A stretch of DNA of 64,000 bases from an uncultured Desulfuromusa sp. (GTDB taxonomy: Bacteria > Desulfobacterota > Desulfuromonadia > Desulfuromonadales > Geopsychrobacteraceae), in contig NZ_OY776576.1 in the NCBI RefSeq assembly GCF_963675815.1, positions 255,202-319,201 on the forward strand. Direction: 5' to 3'. The notes below the pieces were generated by a model. That model had not been told where the DNA came from. It worked only from the letters and a program-made list of their open reading frames with translations, and ran no database searches. Positions within the stretch are counted from its first letter, which is position 1, and each line of letters starts with the position of its first letter. A program made the position numbers and the translations under genes. Below are positions 17,824 to 26,780 of this stretch, in pieces.

Positions 17824-18864
17824 ATGATGCTGCCGAAGATATTTTTGCCAGTCCTGATAACAATGTGTTTCATCACTCCACTCCACGCCAGAGAGCAAAT
17901 TAAAATAGTCGGTTCTTCAACTGTTTATACTTTTGCCCAGGCGGTCACCAAAAGTTTTAGTGAGAAAACCGGCTATCCTCTCCCTGATATTATCTCCACC
18001 GGATCAGGGGCGGGATTGCAAATATTCTGTCAAGGGACTGGAGATGAGCATCCGGATATCACCAATGCTTCACGCAGGATCAAGCGCTCAGAGTATGATT
18101 TATGTCTGGCCAACGGCGTTAAAAACATTATTGAACTGAAGATTGGCTATGACGGCATTGTTGTTGCCAATTCCACCAAAGCCCAGGATCTCAAACTCTC
18201 AATCAAAGACCTCTATCTGGCTCTGGCGAAAGAAGTTCCTGACCCCGATGGCCAGCAGCTGTTGATTCTCAACCCCTATACCCATTGGCAGCAGATCAAT
18301 TCAACCTTGCCTGATGAAAAAATAGAAATTCTGGGACCACCACCAACATCCGGAACCCGTGATGCCTTTTCAGAACTGGCACTGGAACAAGGATGCCAAC
18401 AATATCCATGGATTAAGGCGATCAAAAAGCGGGACAAAAAAAGGTTCCAGAAAATTTGCAGAACCGTAAGGAATGATGGTTACTTTATCGAAGCCGGAGA
18501 ACGGGACGACCTGATCGTCAAAAACCTGGAATTCGCCCCGCAAGCAACAGGAATTTTTGGTTACAATTTTCTTGCCCGGGATCTGGACAATCTTCAAGGC
18601 GCCACCATTGATGGAATCACACCGGAAGTTAAAACCATTGCTTCCGGAGATTACCCCTTATCCAGAGCTCTCTATCTGTACATCAAAAAAGATCGTATTG
18701 GTGAAGTTCCCGGTCTCGAAAAATACCTGCAAGAGTTTACCAGTGAAACCGCATGGGGACCAAACGGCTATTTAGCTGACCTGGGATTGGTCGTCATGCC
18801 GGATAAAGAACGTCGTGACTACCGCCAAATCATCGAGCAAAGAAAGTCATCGGATTTAAACTGA
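17824..18864 (+). CDS. PstS-like periplasmic phosphate-binding protein
   Basis: 346 residues, signal peptide MMLPKIFLPVLITMCFITPLHA, AGGAAGAG ribosome site. Phosphate-contact motifs of the PstS fold are all present: IVGSSTVYTFAQ, STGSGAGLQIFC, ITNASRRIK, GYDGIVVANS and PTSGTRDAF. It has no adjacent pstC, pstA or pstB and is instead followed by a hybrid histidine kinase, an HD-GYP regulator and a diguanylate cyclase. It therefore probably serves as a periplasmic phosphate sensor or feeds a distant Pst permease. The sensor role is an inference from context. Confidence 0.88.
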   Translation: MMLPKIFLPVLITMCFITPLHAREQIKIVGSSTVYTFAQAVTKSFSEKTGYPLPDIISTGSGAGLQIFCQGTGDEHPDITNASRRIKRSEYDLCLANGVKNIIELKIGYDGIVVANSTKAQDLKLSIKDLYLALAKEVPDPDGQQLLILNPYTHWQQINSTLPDEKIEILGPPPTSGTRDAFSELALEQGCQQYPWIKAIKKRDKKRFQKICRTVRNDGYFIEAGERDDLIVKNLEFAPQATGIFGYNFLARDLDNLQGATIDGITPEVKTIASGDYPLSRALYLYIKKDRIGEVPGLEKYLQEFTSETAWGPNGYLADLGLVVMPDKERRDYRQIIEQRKSSDLN

Positions 18865-18942
18865 TAATTTTCAGACATTGTGGATATCCGATTTCTGAGG
18901 GCGGCAAATATTCCATAGATTGCATTCCGGGAAACTCATTAC

Positions 18943-21900
18943 ATGCCCAATAAACGTATTATTTATCAAGTTCTTTTTGCCACCCTGCCATTTCTGGTTG
19001 CCGGGTTGGTCGTCAGCTACAATATCCTCAACCACAATTTTACGTTGCTGGCAGACATCCACACTAAAAACCGAATCGCATTTGAACAAGACAGCAAAAA
19101 ACTGGAACAACAGGTTGTCGAACTGACGGATCAGAACAACCGCCACATGGCACAGATCAAAAGTCTCGAAGCCGAGAAAAAGGTTGTTGCAGTCCGTAAT
19201 GACCTTTACAAAAAAGCATACGAAATTCGCGGAGAAGTTGTCTCTCTCGCCTCGTCATTGACAGCTAAAACGGTTCAGGCACTGACATCAATACCTGACG
19301 CAACCCTGGAACAGACCACTACCCGACTGCAGCAAATATTTGAAAATCTGGCCATGAAAACCATCTATTGGAACGGCATTCAACCCCTGACACAGCTGGT
19401 TCCGAGCAGGACTGTTTCCGAAGATTTCTATGTCTATGCCAAAGAGGCTCAACAGCGGGGAAAATCTGACTGGTTCGAAGACCATTTAAAAAACAAAGAT
19501 GTCATTGTCAGCCTGGTTTCCTATCCCAATAAGAATGCTGCGACAGGGCTGTTCATTTTCTTCTTTGATCTCAGTGAAGCCTACAGTTACTACGATCGTG
19601 CCGAGCAAGCGGGACTCAGCCTTGAATCGTCAAGACAACAGGAAAAACGTTTTCTCGATGCTAAAAAACAAAGGGAAGAATTTTTATCACAGCGCATCAA
19701 TCAAGCTGAAATTGCGGCTAAAAAAATCCAACAACGCAACAAACTTTTCCAGGAATCCAAACACAACCTTCTTCTGTTCACTGCCGTTAATCTCACGGCC
19801 CTTATCGGCACCGCCATTTTTCTTTTCTGGTATCTCGGCACCAGAAAAGTCTCTCGTTTAAGTGAATGGCTGAAAAAAACCAGCTTATCCATTAAAAAAC
19901 TTCAGGTAGATCAAAACACCTCACTATCGACAGATTCTACGGTTTATCAATTTGAAACCAGTGAAGCGTTTAAACAACATTTTCTCGATAACTCACCCAA
20001 TGAACTTGGAGAACTCAGCAGAAACATCAATTTCATGCTTGAAACCTTACAGGAAACAACGGTCTCCAAAAATATCTTATCCAGAGAAATCCAGGAGAAA
20101 GAAAAAATCACGGCTGAGCTTGAACAATCAAAACTGGCTGCTGAACAGGCCAATCAGATGAAATCTGAATTCCTTGCGAACATGAGTCATGAAATCAGAA
20201 CCCCGTTGAACGGCGTCATCGGCATGACCCAGTTACTGTCGGAATTGAAAATGACCACCGATCAGGAACGTATTTGCCAGACTATCCAAGCTGAAGCAAA
20301 TTCTCTGTTGCGCATCATTAATGAAATCCTTGATTTATCCAAGATAGAATCGGGAAAAATGGATTTTGAGATGGCTCCTTTTAATCCTGCAACCATTATC
20401 GAGCAACTCACGGAAAACCTGGCCCTGAGAGCTCCGCAAAAGGGCCTTGAAGTCTTCTCTTACATTCCTGCAACTATTCCGGAAATCCTCATTGGCGATC
20501 CGGGCAGATTACAGCAGATTCTGACCAATCTCGGAGAAAACGCCCTCAAATTCACCAGCCAGGGGCAAATTTTTATTTTTGCGGAACGGATAAAGGCAAA
20601 AGACAAGCAGATAACAATCAAATTTTCAGTTCAGGACACCGGCATCGGTATCGCAAAAGAAAAACAACAACTGATCTTTGAAAGCTTCACCCAGGCTGAT
20701 GGCTCCACGACCAGAAAACATGGTGGAACCGGCTTAGGCACAGCTATTTCAAAACAGCTGGTCGAGCTGATGGGAGGTGAAATCGGCTTGACCAGTGAAC
20801 CGGACAAAGGCAGTACTTTCTGGTTTACCATTCCATTCATGAAAGGAGCGGCGTCCGCACAAAAACAAGCGGACAGTCACTTGCTTGGGAAAAAGATTCT
20901 GGTTGTTGATGATAATCCGACCAGCCGCATTGTTCTTGGTCATTACCTTGAAAGCTATGGTTGTGAAGTTGTCCTTTTTTCTGATGCTGAAACCTGCATA
21001 TCGCAATTACCAACCTATCCTGACACCCATCTGATTCTGGCTGATTACAACATGCCCGGACTAAGTGGTGTGCAGCTTGCCGAGCAATTAAAATTATCCG
21101 GCAATCCGGACCACCAGCAGATTCAGGTCATCATCCTGTCATCACAGCATACGGCAGAGTATCTGAAAACGGTCGAAGATCCCGTGATTCAAGGACTTCT
21201 GCGCAAGCCGGTGAGAAAAAACGACCTCCTGATTCTGCTGCAATCAGCCTTCAGTCTTTCCGGAAATCAACCTTGTTCTCAGGAAATTCAAACTCCCGGT
21301 GCAGCAAAAAATCACCCGGACAAACTGATTTTGCTGGTCGAAGACTATCCGACCAACCAGCAGATAGCTTTACGATATCTCGTCGATGAAGGCTATAAAG
21401 TTGACCTCGCCGAAAACGGTCTTCAAGCTGTGGCCGCATTTCAACAACAACACTACGACCTCATCCTGATGGACATTCAAATGCCGCAAATGGATGGCTA
21501 TGAGGCAACAAAAAAAATTAGAGAACATGAAGGTGAGCAGAAACATCGCACCCCGATTCTGGCGATGACGGCACACGCGGCTATCGACGACAAAGACAAA
21601 TGTCTTGCAGCCGGTATGGATGATTATATTTCCAAACCCATACGCAAAGAGCGATTTATCAACCAGGTCGATGCCTGGATACAGGGTGATACTACCGGGA
21701 TTCAGAGGACATTTCCTCAGAATGACGGCAATACTTTCGAAGATACGGCCATTTTTGATTATACCAATGCCCTCCAGGCATTTATTGGTGATAAAGACTT
21801 TCTTCAGGAAGTGATTACCGGATATACGGAAAACCTTGAGCAACAGTTGCCGTTGCTTGAAGAGGCCATAGATGCTGATGACATGAACACTGTCTGGACA

Positions 21901-22116
21901 GAAGCACACAGTATTAAAGGAGGATCCTACAACCTCTGTGCGAACCGGATAGCTCAAATAGCGGCCCTGTTGGAAAAAGCCGGCAAGCAGGAAAATGTTG
22001 CCGAATGTCAGGCGTGCCTGGCAACGCTGAGACATGAATTCCAACAATTTAAACAGCACATCATTATGAGAAATATTTCTGATAAAGCGAGACCCTATGA
22101 AAATCCTGATTTGTGA
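18943..22116 (+). CDS. hybrid sensor histidine kinase (HK-REC-REC-Hpt)
   Basis: 1057 residues. One N-terminal membrane helix, a periplasmic region of about 250 residues flanked by coiled coil, and a second helix near residue 285. Then come a HAMP-like/coiled-coil linker and the kinase core: H-box SHEIRTPLNGVIGM (about 417), N-box LTNLGENALKFT (about 530), DTGIGI and GGTGLGTAISKQ. Two receiver domains follow, VVDDNPTSR/LADYNMPG (about 652-770) and LVEDYPTNQ/LMDIQMPQMDG (about 796-910). An Hpt domain has AHSIKGGSYN (His about 989). This is the BarA/TorS-type phosphorelay layout. The gene follows the PstS-like gene by 78 bases and overlaps the next regulator by 20. Confidence 0.95.
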   Translation: MPNKRIIYQVLFATLPFLVAGLVVSYNILNHNFTLLADIHTKNRIAFEQDSKKLEQQVVELTDQNNRHMAQIKSLEAEKKVVAVRNDLYKKAYEIRGEVVSLASSLTAKTVQALTSIPDATLEQTTTRLQQIFENLAMKTIYWNGIQPLTQLVPSRTVSEDFYVYAKEAQQRGKSDWFEDHLKNKDVIVSLVSYPNKNAATGLFIFFFDLSEAYSYYDRAEQAGLSLESSRQQEKRFLDAKKQREEFLSQRINQAEIAAKKIQQRNKLFQESKHNLLLFTAVNLTALIGTAIFLFWYLGTRKVSRLSEWLKKTSLSIKKLQVDQNTSLSTDSTVYQFETSEAFKQHFLDNSPNELGELSRNINFMLETLQETTVSKNILSREIQEKEKITAELEQSKLAAEQANQMKSEFLANMSHEIRTPLNGVIGMTQLLSELKMTTDQERICQTIQAEANSLLRIINEILDLSKIESGKMDFEMAPFNPATIIEQLTENLALRAPQKGLEVFSYIPATIPEILIGDPGRLQQILTNLGENALKFTSQGQIFIFAERIKAKDKQITIKFSVQDTGIGIAKEKQQLIFESFTQADGSTTRKHGGTGLGTAISKQLVELMGGEIGLTSEPDKGSTFWFTIPFMKGAASAQKQADSHLLGKKILVVDDNPTSRIVLGHYLESYGCEVVLFSDAETCISQLPTYPDTHLILADYNMPGLSGVQLAEQLKLSGNPDHQQIQVIILSSQHTAEYLKTVEDPVIQGLLRKPVRKNDLLILLQSAFSLSGNQPCSQEIQTPGAAKNHPDKLILLVEDYPTNQQIALRYLVDEGYKVDLAENGLQAVAAFQQQHYDLILMDIQMPQMDGYEATKKIREHEGEQKHRTPILAMTAHAAIDDKDKCLAAGMDDYISKPIRKERFINQVDAWIQGDTTGIQRTFPQNDGNTFEDTAIFDYTNALQAFIGDKDFLQEVITGYTENLEQQLPLLEEAIDADDMNTVWTEAHSIKGGSYNLCANRIAQIAALLEKAGKQENVAECQACLATLRHEFQQFKQHIIMRNISDKARPYENPDL

Positions 22117-23092
22117 AGATGAGTTCGTCAGCCGCCGCAAACTGGAAAAAATCATCAGTTCCCTCGGCTATGAATTTCAGGTTGCTGATAATGGTCTGGA
22201 TGCCTACAAACTCTGGCAAAATGAACGTCCGGAACTGGTTATTTCCGACTGGGTTATGCCCCATTTGAACGGCATTGAACTTTGCGAAAAAATTCGCACC
22301 GAAGAGGGAAGTCAGTACACCTATATCATTATGGTGACAACGAAAAATGCAACAAATGATATTGTCACCGCCATCAATGCCGGTGCCGATGATTTAATTT
22401 CCAAACCCTATAACATCGACGAATTAGCTGTCAGAATCCGTGCCGGGCAGCGCAGCCGAATGTTTCAAACCAAGGATATTGTTATTTTTTCTTTAGCAAA
22501 ACTGGCGGAATCCCGTGATGCGGAAACGGGAGATCACCTCGAAAGAATCAGGCATTTTTCAAAACGACTGACAGAGCAATTATCTGCGTGCCCCGGAAAC
22601 CCCTTTAAAATCAACAAGGTGTTCATTGACAATATTTTTCTGACAAGCCCTCTCCATGATATCGGCAAGGTCGGAATCCCCGATGCAATACTCCTGAAAC
22701 CCGGTCGCCTCAATGAGGCGGAGCGCAAAACAATGACCGGACACTGCCGCATCGGCTACAATACTCTCCATGATGCTTTGGAAAAATATCCCAACACCGA
22801 CTATTTACAAATGGGAGCGGAAATTGCCCTTTACCATCATGAAAAATACGATGGTACCGGCTACCCGGAAGGACTTAGAGCGGAACAGATCCCGCTGGCA
22901 GCCCGCATTGTTGCACTTGCCGATGTCTATGATGCATTAACAAGCGCTAGAAGTTACAAAGAGGCCTACACCCATCAGCAAACCAAAGGATTAATCATGA
23001 ACTATTCCGGCAGCCACTTCGACCCTGCGGTTGTTGATGCCTTTCTCCAATGTGAAGAACAATTTGCACAGATCAAACTGAAATTTTCCTGA
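22097..23092 (+). CDS. response regulator with HD-GYP c-di-GMP phosphodiesterase domain
   Basis: 331 residues. The receiver domain (1-120) has ICEDEF, phospho-acceptor Asp in LVISDWVMPHLNG and Lys in LISKPYNID. The HD-GYP domain has HDIGKVGIPDAIL (about 187) and HHEKYDGTGYPEGL (about 248), so the metal ligands and the GYP loop are intact and hydrolysis of c-di-GMP is expected. It overlaps the hybrid kinase gene by 20 bases, which makes that kinase its likely phosphodonor. Confidence 0.95.
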   Translation: MKILICEDEFVSRRKLEKIISSLGYEFQVADNGLDAYKLWQNERPELVISDWVMPHLNGIELCEKIRTEEGSQYTYIIMVTTKNATNDIVTAINAGADDLISKPYNIDELAVRIRAGQRSRMFQTKDIVIFSLAKLAESRDAETGDHLERIRHFSKRLTEQLSACPGNPFKINKVFIDNIFLTSPLHDIGKVGIPDAILLKPGRLNEAERKTMTGHCRIGYNTLHDALEKYPNTDYLQMGAEIALYHHEKYDGTGYPEGLRAEQIPLAARIVALADVYDALTSARSYKEAYTHQQTKGLIMNYSGSHFDPAVVDAFLQCEEQFAQIKLKFS

Positions 23093-23111
23093 GCATTTTG
23101 CATGCATTGAA

Positions 23112-24149
23112 ATGGACACCATGGTAGATGAGCAAAACAACCAAAATTTTTTACAATATAACAGTCGTCTGGCAACGTTACCCCTCCATGCTGTTTCACT
23201 ACAGCTGAATGATCTCTGCTACAAGATTTCACAAGCGTTCAAAAAACAACCTGATTTGCCGGGGGTATTACTTTTTGATCATGTCAGTTTTCACTCCATG
23301 ATTTCACGCCGGCAGTTTTTTGAAATTATGAATCTGCCCTACAGTAAAGACTTATTCAGTCAGCGGGAAATCAAGAAACTCGTTAAAAAAATCAACTTGA
23401 CTTCGCCCGTTTATACCTCCGATACGTTAATCAGTGATGCGGTTAAAAGCAGCCTGCAAAGACCTCCTGAACAGCTGACGGAGCCAATCGTTATCATTAA
23501 TGATAACGGTTCCCATGCGGTCATTGATATCCATGAGCTGTTATGCGCTCATGCCCATATTTTTTCTGCCACGGTTGCAAAGCTGCAGGCTGAAATAATC
23601 CGCTCCGACTTCTTACGGGAAAAACTGGAACAGGCAAATCGTGAAGCAGAAAAGTTGGCTCGCCTTGATGGCCTCACCGGCATCCCCAACAGACGGCAAA
23701 TGGATGAATATCTGCGGAGTGAATGGCAACGCGGCATGCGCAATAAAACCTCATTGGCAATCATCCTGATGGATATCGATTTTTTTAAAGCCTTCAATGA
23801 CACCTACGGGCATCAGGCTGGTGACGATGTGCTGGCTCGCGTGGCAACATGTCTGCGACAGCAAATCCATCGTCCGGCAGATATGGTGGCCCGCTATGGT
23901 GGTGAAGAGTTTTTGGCAATTCTACCAGAGACGTTCATAGCAGGAGCCCTCACTTTAGCGGAAAAAATACGACTTGCCGTTTCTGAACTGATGATCCCCA
24001 ATAAAGAAGGGGCTTTTCTGAGTATCAGTTGTGGAGTTTCCTGCTTGAATCCTGGTGAGACGAACCGACCTGTCGATATTATCCAACTTGCAGACAAAGC
24101 CCTCTACAAAGCTAAACACATGGGGCGAAACCGGGTTTCAAGTTTATAG
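23112..24149 (+). CDS. diguanylate cyclase (GGDEF)
   Basis: 345 residues. The N-terminal half (about 160 residues) has CBS-like or cache-like alternating strands, including EPIVIINDNGSHAVIDIHELL. A short coiled coil then leads into a GGDEF domain: LARLDGLTGIPNRRQMDEYL, ILMDIDFFKAFNDTYGHQAGD and the active-site loop ARYGGEEFLAILPE (about 262). The catalytic loop is intact and no RxxD inhibitory site is obvious. Its neighbour makes the opposite reaction, so the pair can set c-di-GMP in both directions. It starts 20 bases after the HD-GYP gene. Confidence 0.94.
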   Translation: MDTMVDEQNNQNFLQYNSRLATLPLHAVSLQLNDLCYKISQAFKKQPDLPGVLLFDHVSFHSMISRRQFFEIMNLPYSKDLFSQREIKKLVKKINLTSPVYTSDTLISDAVKSSLQRPPEQLTEPIVIINDNGSHAVIDIHELLCAHAHIFSATVAKLQAEIIRSDFLREKLEQANREAEKLARLDGLTGIPNRRQMDEYLRSEWQRGMRNKTSLAIILMDIDFFKAFNDTYGHQAGDDVLARVATCLRQQIHRPADMVARYGGEEFLAILPETFIAGALTLAEKIRLAVSELMIPNKEGAFLSISCGVSCLNPGETNRPVDIIQLADKALYKAKHMGRNRVSSL

Positions 24150-24214
24150 GAGGAGTCTTTTCTTACAGAATTGCAGAATGAGGGCTGCAAATATTTGTTG
24201 CCATCCCGTTGACG

Positions 24215-24231
24215 CTAACACAATCCTAACA
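24215..24231 (+). promoter_or_regulatory. putative Pho box
   Basis: Two perfect CTAACA hexamers start 11 bases apart (24215 and 24226), 55 bases before the DUF3562-like gene. Confidence 0.6.
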
Positions 24232-24285
24232 AAACAATGATACCAACCTCTCCTGTGATGTTTTTGACGGAAAGGGACACTCATA

Positions 24286-24492
24286 ATGGCGAATGTTTTG
24301 TTTAAAAATGAACTGGAAGAGAAACAGCACGAAGAAGCCATCAGAAATTTGTGCGAAGAACACCCTGAAAAACAGCAGTATATCCGTGAACAGTACCTGG
24401 AAGCCCTTGAGCCAATGATCTCTGATGCTCAAATCCGCACTTATCTTTCTATCTTTGCGACCCGAAAAGTAAAAACCCTATTACAACATTAA
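24286..24492 (+). CDS. DUF3562-like small protein
   Basis: 68 residues, hydrophilic and helical. The C-terminal half ISDAQIRTYLSIFATRKVKT matches what I recall of the DUF3562 pattern (a three-helix protein ending in a 'RVKTYLPVLASRRV'-like helix). Function is unknown. An AAGGGA ribosome site lies eleven bases upstream and a Pho-box-like repeat further up, so it appears to be a single-gene phosphate-controlled unit. Confidence 0.7.
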   Translation: MANVLFKNELEEKQHEEAIRNLCEEHPEKQQYIREQYLEALEPMISDAQIRTYLSIFATRKVKTLLQH

Positions 24493-24794
24493 CTCTGCGA
24501 CAAAACGCATTTTCCACCGTTGTCGTCAAGAAAGAGTTATCTATCATTGGCCGTTATCCGGCATAATCACAACATGAGCTGTCAGATCATGTCCCGTTCT
24601 CATCAGTCTTTATCCTGAGAATATCCTTGATTGCAAAAATCCCCCGTTTTTGTGACATCGAACGAGTCGAAATAAACCGAAAAAGTCCAAGCATTTTTTG
24701 GCCACATTCGTCTGAAATTCTGTTACTCTGTTCGAAATGCAAATGTTTTCAAATTGAATCGAGGCATTCCATGTTCTACCTCACTCCTCCCCCT
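24493..24794 (+). other. intergenic stretch, no gene seen
   Basis: About 300 bases between the DUF3562-like gene and the structured leader. It holds no convincing reading frame with a ribosome site, no T-run terminator and no repeat. A promoter for the EamA gene is expected in its 3' part (A/T-rich around 24720-24770), but no clear -35/-10 pair is seen. Confidence 0.4.
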
Positions 24795-24889
24795 CCTTCC
24801 TCTCTGTAAATAGAGGAAGGACTTTATAGAAAAAAACTTTTCTCGGACCCTGTGCCTGAAAGACAGGTAAGGACCGTCCAGTTCCTTCC
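24795..24889 (+). promoter_or_regulatory. structured 5' leader of the EamA gene, possible riboswitch or attenuator
   Basis: A 9-bp perfect hairpin (CCTTCCTCT 24795-24803 with 24812-24820) is followed by a nested stem: GGAC 24845-24848 with GTCC 24876-24879, enclosing CCTGT/ACAGG. The 3' arm of the first hairpin (GGAAGGA, 24815-24821) can instead pair with TCCTTCC at 24883-24889. Two exclusive folds just before the AAGGAG ribosome site are the layout of a switching leader. No known riboswitch class was recognised. Confidence 0.45.
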
Positions 24890-24931
24890 TTCGTGAAAAA
24901 ATATCCTGAAACCTCTTGGAAGGAGCTTTCC

Positions 24932-25843
24932 ATGTCCGCTAAATCACACTTTTCGACCTCACGAACAGGTATTCTGTCCGTATCCATATCTGCCGTTCTT
25001 TGGGGAACGGTTGGCATTGCAACCCAAGCCATCTACCAAAGATCAGACCTCACAGCAGTCGCTGCCGGTTTTTATCGATTGTCTTTTGCTTTTCCGGTTG
25101 TTGCTATCCTCTGCTGGAAACTTGTCGATAAACAACAACTCCGCATCGTCAATCAGGAATATTTGAAAATCATCCTCATCGGTATGATGCTGGCTCTTTA
25201 TCAGGTTTTTTATTTTGCCTCCATCAGCTACGTCGGAGTTGCTGTTGCAACCCTTATCACTCTTTGTACCGCCCCGGTTCTGGTTTCCTTGCTGTCTGCT
25301 GTGTTCCTGAAGGAAAGGTTGACGGGATACACGCTAGGAGCATTGCTGGCAGCATTAACCGGAACGGTTCTCTTGGTCGGCTTACCGGAACAGAATTCTG
25401 TTGCCGGCAACGTGGCTATGGGCGTTGCATTGGCCCTTGGCTCAGCAACCGGTTATGCAATCGTTGCCCTGATGGGACGCTCAATTGCTGCGACATGCCA
25501 TCCGATGCTCTCGACAACGGTCTCGTTCGGAGTTGGTGCGATATTTCTTTTTCCCTTTGCCGCAGGGAATATTTTTTCAGCGACCTATTCAATTGAAATC
25601 TGGGAGTTGATTCTGTATATCGGATTGATGCCGACAGCGGTTGCATACATGCTTTTCTTTTTTGGAATGCGCAGCATAAAAGCGTCTACGGCATCTATTC
25701 TCACGTTACTTGAACCCCTTACAGCCACCGTTCTGGCATGGATATTTTTTGCTGAGCGACTTGCACCATCCGGGATTATTGGTGCTTTTTTGCTGCTTGC
25801 GGCTATTGCAGTATTGTACCGGGGGGAAATATCGTCAAAGTAA
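24932..25843 (+). CDS. EamA/DMT-family transporter
   Basis: 303 residues from the ATG at 24932, placed by the AAGGAG site at 24919. Ten hydrophobic segments in two EamA repeats: the first opens with SVSISAVLWGTVGIATQAIY and ends at GTVLLVGLP, the second covers GSATGYAIVALMGRS to ILTLLEPLTATVLAWIFFAE. Such proteins export or import small metabolites, usually amino acids or related compounds. It is convergent with the phosphonate operon and no substrate is evident from context. A structured leader precedes it. Confidence 0.92.
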   Translation: MSAKSHFSTSRTGILSVSISAVLWGTVGIATQAIYQRSDLTAVAAGFYRLSFAFPVVAILCWKLVDKQQLRIVNQEYLKIILIGMMLALYQVFYFASISYVGVAVATLITLCTAPVLVSLLSAVFLKERLTGYTLGALLAALTGTVLLVGLPEQNSVAGNVAMGVALALGSATGYAIVALMGRSIAATCHPMLSTTVSFGVGAIFLFPFAAGNIFSATYSIEIWELILYIGLMPTAVAYMLFFFGMRSIKASTASILTLLEPLTATVLAWIFFAERLAPSGIIGAFLLLAAIAVLYRGEISSK

Positions 25844-25864
25844 CTCTTGACATGAAATGATGGA

Positions 25865-25902
25865 CTATCTGGGCTCACCAGGCTTCAAGGTGGCCCAGAT
25901 AG
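25865..25902. terminator. long hairpin between convergent EamA and phnX genes
   Basis: CTATCTGGGC (25865-25874) pairs with 25893-25902, and CACC with GGTG inside it: 14 base pairs with a one-base bulge. No T run follows on either strand, so it may block read-through by structure alone. Confidence 0.55.
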
Positions 25903-25937
25903 GAGAGGTTTGAATGACCGCGAGCCGGGCAGGCATT

Positions 25938-26780
25938 TTATGAAGGTTTTTCTCCAAGCTTTATCCGCGCTTCGATGTCAACAATGACCTGCGGTAATCC
26001 TGCTACGGTATCAATCACATAATGAGCCCCAGCTGATTTTAACCTTTCCTGGGCTCGCTGGACGCATTCGGCATAGGTTTCTCTATCAATCTTACTCACT
26101 TCATCCAGAGATAAACCCATTTCATTTCCACTGTTCGCAACACCAACACTCCAAACTCCCGCATTGCGGCCGGATTCGACATCAACCCTGGTATCGCCGA
26201 CATTAACAACGGCTGAGGGAGGAAACGCCGACAGTGATTCCATGCAGTGATATATCATCCAGGGAGCTGGTCTCCCCGCTCTTACTTCCGTGGCACAGCA
26301 AGATGTAGATGGACAAAACCCTGATTTTTCAGCAGAATCTAAAACACAATTTGCGGCTTCACGAAAATATCCCGTTGTTGCAGCATAAGGGATGGCTTTT
26401 TGTTGCAGGTATCTCACGCAATCCATGGTCCCGGGAACCAAAGCAGAATAGTCTGGTAAAGTTTTCATCAGCAGGGGGACAAAAGCATGGTACATGGCGT
26501 CAATATCATCATCTGTCATCCCCTGAGCATGGACGGCCTGCCATTGCTCTGCAACCTCCGGAATCAGCCCGACCGTTTTGATGTGGGCACGCTTCTCCAT
26601 TCCCATCGGCTCACGGGCTTGTTGTTGGGAAATAGTGACACCAAATTCTTTGAACCCCGCTACAAAAGCTGCAACCGGAGCAATACAACCGTAATCAACT
26701 GTTGTTCCTGCCAGGTCAAATATCACCAGCTTGACAGCCTCGGGACCAATTTCGGCAAATTCTACCGCAGCCTTTGTCAT
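25938..26780 (-). CDS. phnX: phosphonoacetaldehyde hydrolase (phosphonatase)
   Basis: 280 residues from the ATG at 26780 (AAGGAGAG ribosome site); the frame stays open nine codons further up. A HAD-fold enzyme with nucleophile Asp in VIFDLAGTTVDYG, the cap segment EPMGMEKRAHIKTVGL carrying the Schiff-base Lys, and NVGDTRVDVESGRNAG near the C-terminus. It splits phosphonoacetaldehyde to acetaldehyde and phosphate, the second step after PhnW. Its ATG overlaps the phnW stop (ATGA), which couples the two. Confidence 0.95.
   Translation of the reverse strand: MTKAAVEFAEIGPEAVKLVIFDLAGTTVDYGCIAPVAAFVAGFKEFGVTISQQQAREPMGMEKRAHIKTVGLIPEVAEQWQAVHAQGMTDDDIDAMYHAFVPLLMKTLPDYSALVPGTMDCVRYLQQKAIPYAATTGYFREAANCVLDSAEKSGFCPSTSCCATEVRAGRPAPWMIYHCMESLSAFPPSAVVNVGDTRVDVESGRNAGVWSVGVANSGNEMGLSLDEVSKIDRETYAECVQRAQERLKSAGAHYVIDTVAGLPQVIVDIEARIKLGEKPS

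Noticed and set aside
24795..24850. PreQ1-I riboswitch before the EamA gene
   Set aside because: A hairpin followed by an A-rich run is present, but the stem, loop sequence and conserved tail of the class do not match.
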